Shown in pieces: positions 60,608-64,000 of a stretch of 64,000 bases of DNA. Position numbers and translations under genes: made by a program. A model generated the notes under the pieces. That model was not told where the DNA came from, made no database searches, and was given only the letters and a program-made list of their open reading frames with translations. This stretch comes from Cafeteria roenbergensis (taxonomy: Eukaryota > Sar > Bigyra > Bicosoecida > Cafeteriaceae). The DNA lies in NCBI GenBank assembly GCA_008330645.1, contig VLTN01000008.1, forward strand, positions 496,001-560,000, given 5' to 3'. Positions within the stretch are counted from its first letter, which is position 1. Every line of letters starts with the position of its first letter.

Positions 60608-63600
60608 CCCTCTTCGTCTCCGCCTTCGTCGTCATCTGCCTCCTCGTCGCGTTCGTGGTGGACGTCGTCGGCGTCGTCGGCATCCTTGGACTCCCCCTCT
60701 TGCCCGCCGGCAGCCGCCTTGGCTGCCGCGTCTGCCTCCAGGGCACTGGCCTCGCGCACCTTGTCCAGCAGCTCCTGGACGAAGTCCAGCACGTCGGGCG
60801 GCATGCCCTCGTCTCCGGGCAGCGGAGAGCCGCGAAGGGCCGCAAGGGATGCGTCCAGCTCGGCGCGGAAGGCCGGGTGGAGCACAGCGGCAGCCCACGG
60901 CTGGTCCATATGCCACACCAAGTCCCTCGAGCGCCCGGACCGCAGATCGGCCTCCAAGTCCCGAAGCCACGCGAGCGGCAAGCCCACGGTTCGAGCAACG
61001 TTTGCAACTGCCACCGGGCGAGGGGAAAGCACGGCCACCTCCGCTAGCCTGCCGTGGCGGTCCACCACCGCGCGGCAGACGCGGTCCGCGAAGCTGTCCT
61101 TGGCTCCATCGCCAGCGCCATCGCCATCGGCTGCAGCAGCACCCGCACGCGGGGCCGCAGCCAGGGCCGCGTCCGCTGGACTGACGCCGGCGTCGACGGC
61201 GCGCACCCGCGTGTGGATGACTCGCCCTCCCCCTCGCACCTCGAACCGAGGCAGAGCCACCCTGAGGAACCAGCGTCCGCCAGGCAGGCGCGCCTGTGTC
61301 ACTGTCGGGGCCTCGAGGCGGGGCAGCATGCTGCTGCCCTTGGTGCCCGAGCTGTCGGCGCCCACCGACTCCGCAAAGGCGCGCCTGTCCTCCTCCTCCT
61401 CGGCAGCCACGGCCGCTGACACGGGGTCGATTCTGGCGAGCACCTCCGCCCCCAGCACGCGGCCCGCTTCCAGCGAGTCGATGTCCTGCATGAGCCTGCG
61501 GGAGCGGAAACGCCGAGAGAACTTGGCGACGCGCCCTCCCGCGAGGATGGTGTCGTCCGTGGTGGTGAGGCGGTGGTCGACGACCAGCCGGCCGTCGTAC
61601 ACAAGGCCGCAGGCATTGACGGCCCGGAAGAAGGTCGGGTCGACGTCGTCGTCGTCCCCGCACACGAGGAGCCGGCAGTCCAGCGTCACGTCGCGGAGCC
61701 CCGCCGCGGTGAGCCTGGCCGCCCGAATGGCGTCGCGCCGGCGGCGCTCCCGCTCGTCTTCGTCCTCGATCTCGTCCAGGGCCTCTTCAAGCTCCGCCCG
61801 GTCCTCCTCCGTCATGGCCAGCTCCCACGCGCCCTCCTCGTCCAGAGCGCCGCTGCCGTCGCCAAACCCACCGGCGCCCGCCCCCGCCGAACCGGCGGCG
61901 GCTGCGCCAGCCGCAGACCCCGCCGCGTCGTCCTGCGCCCCGGTCTGGAGACCCAGCAGCAGCCGCGGCCGGCCAGTTTCGCGGTCCTCGTCGCCGTCCG
62001 ACACCCGGACCAGGCGCCACCCCCACATGGACTCGATGCCCGACGCAGCCAGCCAGGCCTCCTGCTCCTCCTGGAAGCAGGAAGCCTCCTCGGCGGCCTC
62101 GCTCGGGCCGTGCGCGCCAGCGCCATCGCCGCCCGCTGCCGGGAAGAGCCTCTCGTCGTCCGATCCCGTGCCCAGGCCAAGGGCGGCCGTTGTGGCGGCC
62201 CGGCGCACCAGAAGCAGCCGGGACGCGTCCACCCCAAGCTCCACAAGGGCCTGCAGCGCCGACACGGCGCCCAGCCCGTCGCCCCACACCACCACGTCCC
62301 GCCCCGCGTCGGCACCGACGCGCAAGTCCTCCGTATCCGCCGCAGTGGCGCCCTCGACGGCGGGCAGATCGGACGGGCCTGTGCCGACATCGGCCTGCGC
62401 GGCCGCGTGAGCCGCGTCCTCGTTGGTCACGGCGTCCAGCAGGTCTCGAACGGCGCCCACCAGGCGCGCCCCGGCGCCAGCGCCGGACACAGTCACGACA
62501 CCGGCACGGCCCCCGCTCGGCCAGCCCAGCGCCTTGCCCGTGGACTCGCACAGTCCTGGCGCCAGGACCAGGACGTCGAACGGGACCTTGGAGCCGTCTT
62601 GCAGCGTCACGGTGCGGAACTCCCTCTCGATGGATACGATCCTTCCGTCAATCGCGACCACGTCAGGCGACGACGCGGTAAGCCCCAGGCGCCGGAGGTC
62701 CTCGTGGCAGAGCCGCGGCGCGGTGCCGAGGGCCGGTGCGGCTTCGCCGTCAGCCACGGCAGCAGCGTCGGCCCGAGCCCTGTCCGCGCCAAAGGCTGAC
62801 CCCAGGCCGGCAATGCCGTCCAAGCGGCGGGCGCGGAGCCCGCCAGGGCTGATGACTACAGGAGGCGCGAGCCTGAGGTGTGGCGCGGCCCGCATGCGCG
62901 CGAGCGCGGCCAGGCCGCAGTCCGAGGCGCCGACGAGGACCACCCTCGCTCCGACCGCCGCCCTCGGCTCGGTGAGCAGACGGCGCGACTGCAGGAAGAG
63001 GGGGTGGCGCAGCTGCAGCGGGTCCTCCCGCCACTGGGACGGGCCCGCCGCGGCGAGGCGCCCGCCTTCGCCAGAGCCAGACGAGCTCGCGCCCTGCGGA
63101 GCGCCTGGCAGCCCGCCAGCGTGGCCGTCCCCGGCTGAGCCCTCGGCTGAGCCCTGGGCCGCCCAGCCGAGGGGCAGGGCCGGGTCGGTCGGCGCTACCC
63201 GGATCAGCTCTGCCAGCGCAGCCTCTACCTGCGAGGCCGGGCCGCGCTCCACGCGGGCCACGCCCATCTCGCCGGCGTCGTCCGTCGCGAAGGGGCGCTG
63301 CTCCTCCCCGGCCGCGGCGGCCCCAGCCACCACCGGGGCGGTCACGTCCACGCCGTTGGCGGCCGCGGCCCGGTCCTCCGCGCCCGCCGCTGCCTCCACC
63401 GCGTCGACGTCCTCTGCGCGGTGGATGAGCGCCTGCCGCCGGGTTTGCAGAAGCACCTGGCTGAGGACATGCCGCACGCTTGGCGGGGCCGAGAAGAGCG
63501 GGTTGATAACGAGGTGGTTCAGGCAGGCCATTGCATCGCCCGGGCCAGCGGCGCTCCCGCTCGCCGCCGGCACGTTGCAGAGGGCGTCGACGTCGTACGC

Positions 63601-64000
63601 CTGTCGCAGCGCGGTCACCGCGGCCTCGCCGCAGCCCTCGTTGCTCACCACGACAGCGCCCACCACCTGCCCCTCGGCCAGCACAACGAAGGCCCGCTCC
63701 GACGGCGGGCGGTCGGAGCCCGGACCCGAGGTTGGTGGCGCGGGCGGCAGCAGCGGCGGAGGCGGGCGGGCGGCGCTCTCCGCCTCCAGACGCGCTGCCT
63801 CGGCGCTGGCGGTCGCTGCGACGAGGTCGCGAAGGAGCGGCACGGCCGTTGCAGTGCCGGAGGCCATGGCGAGCACGGCCAGCCGATCGCCCGGCAGCGC
63901 CGGTCGCACCTCCAGCGCGCCCGGAGCGCCCAGCGCTGCGCGGTGGAGCACAAGCAGGCGGTGGTGGAGCGTGCAGCCAGGGAGGGGCTCTGCCGGCACG
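60418..64000 (-). CDS. CFAP61: Cilia- and flagella-associated protein 61 (CFAP61/FAP61), 5' part beyond window
   Basis: About 1193 C-terminal codons are present; the frame runs off the right edge without a start, so the gene is partial. CFAP61 belongs to the calmodulin- and radial-spoke-associated complex at the base of axonemal radial spokes, with CFAP91 and CFAP251, and is needed for flagellar beating. Visible in order: an acetyltransferase-like strand (FVVLAEGQVVGAVVVS), a dinucleotide-binding-like fold beginning VVLVGASDCGLAALARM near 62950, IVSIEREFRTVTLQDGSKVP and FDVLVLAPGLCESTGKALGW, a second nucleotide-like motif DVVVWGDGLGAVSALQAL, then ACGLVYDGRLVVDHRLTTTD, ILAGGRVAKFSRRFRSRR and FADRVCRAVVDRHGRLAEV. 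These match human CFAP61 collinearly. Acidic and Ala/Gly-rich insertions lengthen it. The 3' end was copied to 58016-58205. Confidence 0.9.
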   Translation of the reverse strand, partial: VPAEPLPGCTLHHRLLVLHRAALGAPGALEVRPALPGDRLAVLAMASGTATAVPLLRDLVAATASAEAARLEAESAARPPPPLLPPAPPTSGPGSDRPPSERAFVVLAEGQVVGAVVVSNEGCGEAAVTALRQAYDVDALCNVPAASGSAAGPGDAMACLNHLVINPLFSAPPSVRHVLSQVLLQTRRQALIHRAEDVDAVEAAAGAEDRAAAANGVDVTAPVVAGAAAAGEEQRPFATDDAGEMGVARVERGPASQVEAALAELIRVAPTDPALPLGWAAQGSAEGSAGDGHAGGLPGAPQGASSSGSGEGGRLAAAGPSQWREDPLQLRHPLFLQSRRLLTEPRAAVGARVVLVGASDCGLAALARMRAAPHLRLAPPVVISPGGLRARRLDGIAGLGSAFGADRARADAAAVADGEAAPALGTAPRLCHEDLRRLGLTASSPDVVAIDGRIVSIEREFRTVTLQDGSKVPFDVLVLAPGLCESTGKALGWPSGGRAGVVTVSGAGAGARLVGAVRDLLDAVTNEDAAHAAAQADVGTGPSDLPAVEGATAADTEDLRVGADAGRDVVVWGDGLGAVSALQALVELGVDASRLLLVRRAATTAALGLGTGSDDERLFPAAGGDGAGAHGPSEAAEEASCFQEEQEAWLAASGIESMWGWRLVRVSDGDEDRETGRPRLLLGLQTGAQDDAAGSAAGAAAAGSAGAGAGGFGDGSGALDEEGAWELAMTEEDRAELEEALDEIEDEDERERRRRDAIRAARLTAAGLRDVTLDCRLLVCGDDDDVDPTFFRAVNACGLVYDGRLVVDHRLTTTDDTILAGGRVAKFSRRFRSRRLMQDIDSLEAGRVLGAEVLARIDPVSAAVAAEEEEDRRAFAESVGADSSGTKGSSMLPRLEAPTVTQARLPGGRWFLRVALPRFEVRGGGRVIHTRVRAVDAGVSPADAALAAAPRAGAAAADGDGAGDGAKDSFADRVCRAVVDRHGRLAEVAVLSPRPVAVANVARTVGLPLAWLRDLEADLRSGRSRDLVWHMDQPWAAAVLHPAFRAELDASLAALRGSPLPGDEGMPPDVLDFVQELLDKVREASALEADAAAKAAAGGQEGESKDADDADDVHHERDEEADDDEGGDEEGGPDKGRAGTGPAPKHMEAIRASLLGSGASVPSSVRRAMELRAIRFVKAHSHALPRYFLPGIH

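Overview
The window is about 70% GC eukaryotic nuclear DNA from a flagellated protist. Genes are closely packed, often a few hundred bases apart, and carry short GT-AG introns of about 127 to 472 nt. An axonemal radial-spoke protein (CFAP61), a kinesin, and enzymes suited to digesting bacteria (acyloxyacyl hydrolase, a CE2-like esterase), with no plastid gene, point to a heterotrophic bacterivorous flagellate. A high-GC bicosoecid stramenopile such as Cafeteria would fit, but that assignment is inference. Because GC is high, almost every gene has long open shadow frames on the other frames and strand; I relied on recognisable domains and splice-consistent exon joins.

Layout from left to right: a cysteine-rich type I membrane protein (+, 314-5933); an N-myristoylation-signal MAP3K-like kinase (-, 6485-12269); the 18S rRNA dimethyladenosine transferase DIM1 (-, 12853-14191); an SLC52-type riboflavin transporter (-, 14441-16204) divergent from a HINT3-like HIT hydrolase (+, 16421-17204); a single 20-kb open frame for a giant low-complexity protein with EF-hand-like segments (-, 17585-37612, probably with a 9-nt first exon at 38085-38093); an ETNPPL/PHYKPL-type aminotransferase (-, 38716-40817) divergent from mitochondrial fumarase (+, 41482-43349); a TMEM97/EXPERA protein (-, 43642-44462); a kinesin (-, 44587-48910); a CE2-like SGNH esterase (-, 49215-50459) divergent from a Bin3/MePCE-type RNA methyltransferase (+, 50642-51895); an NPF-repeat protein encoded by a minisatellite (-, 52196-53431); acyloxyacyl hydrolase (+, 54313-56317); and CFAP61 (-, 60418 to beyond the right edge).

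Between AOAH and CFAP61 lies a rearranged tandem block in the order AOAH, secreted gene A, CFAP61 tail fragment, AOAH fragment, secreted gene B, CFAP61. This is the order expected from a tandem duplication with one breakpoint inside AOAH and the other inside CFAP61. The two secreted genes form a small six-cysteine family that I do not recognise. Both appear to have an intron directly after the start codon, and copy A carries an in-frame TAG ahead of its last conserved block.

The splice sites inferred here are uniform: 15 of 17 acceptors read CGCAG and 15 of 17 donors read GTGAG. No tRNA, rRNA, CRISPR array, intact transposon or virus-like element was recognised.
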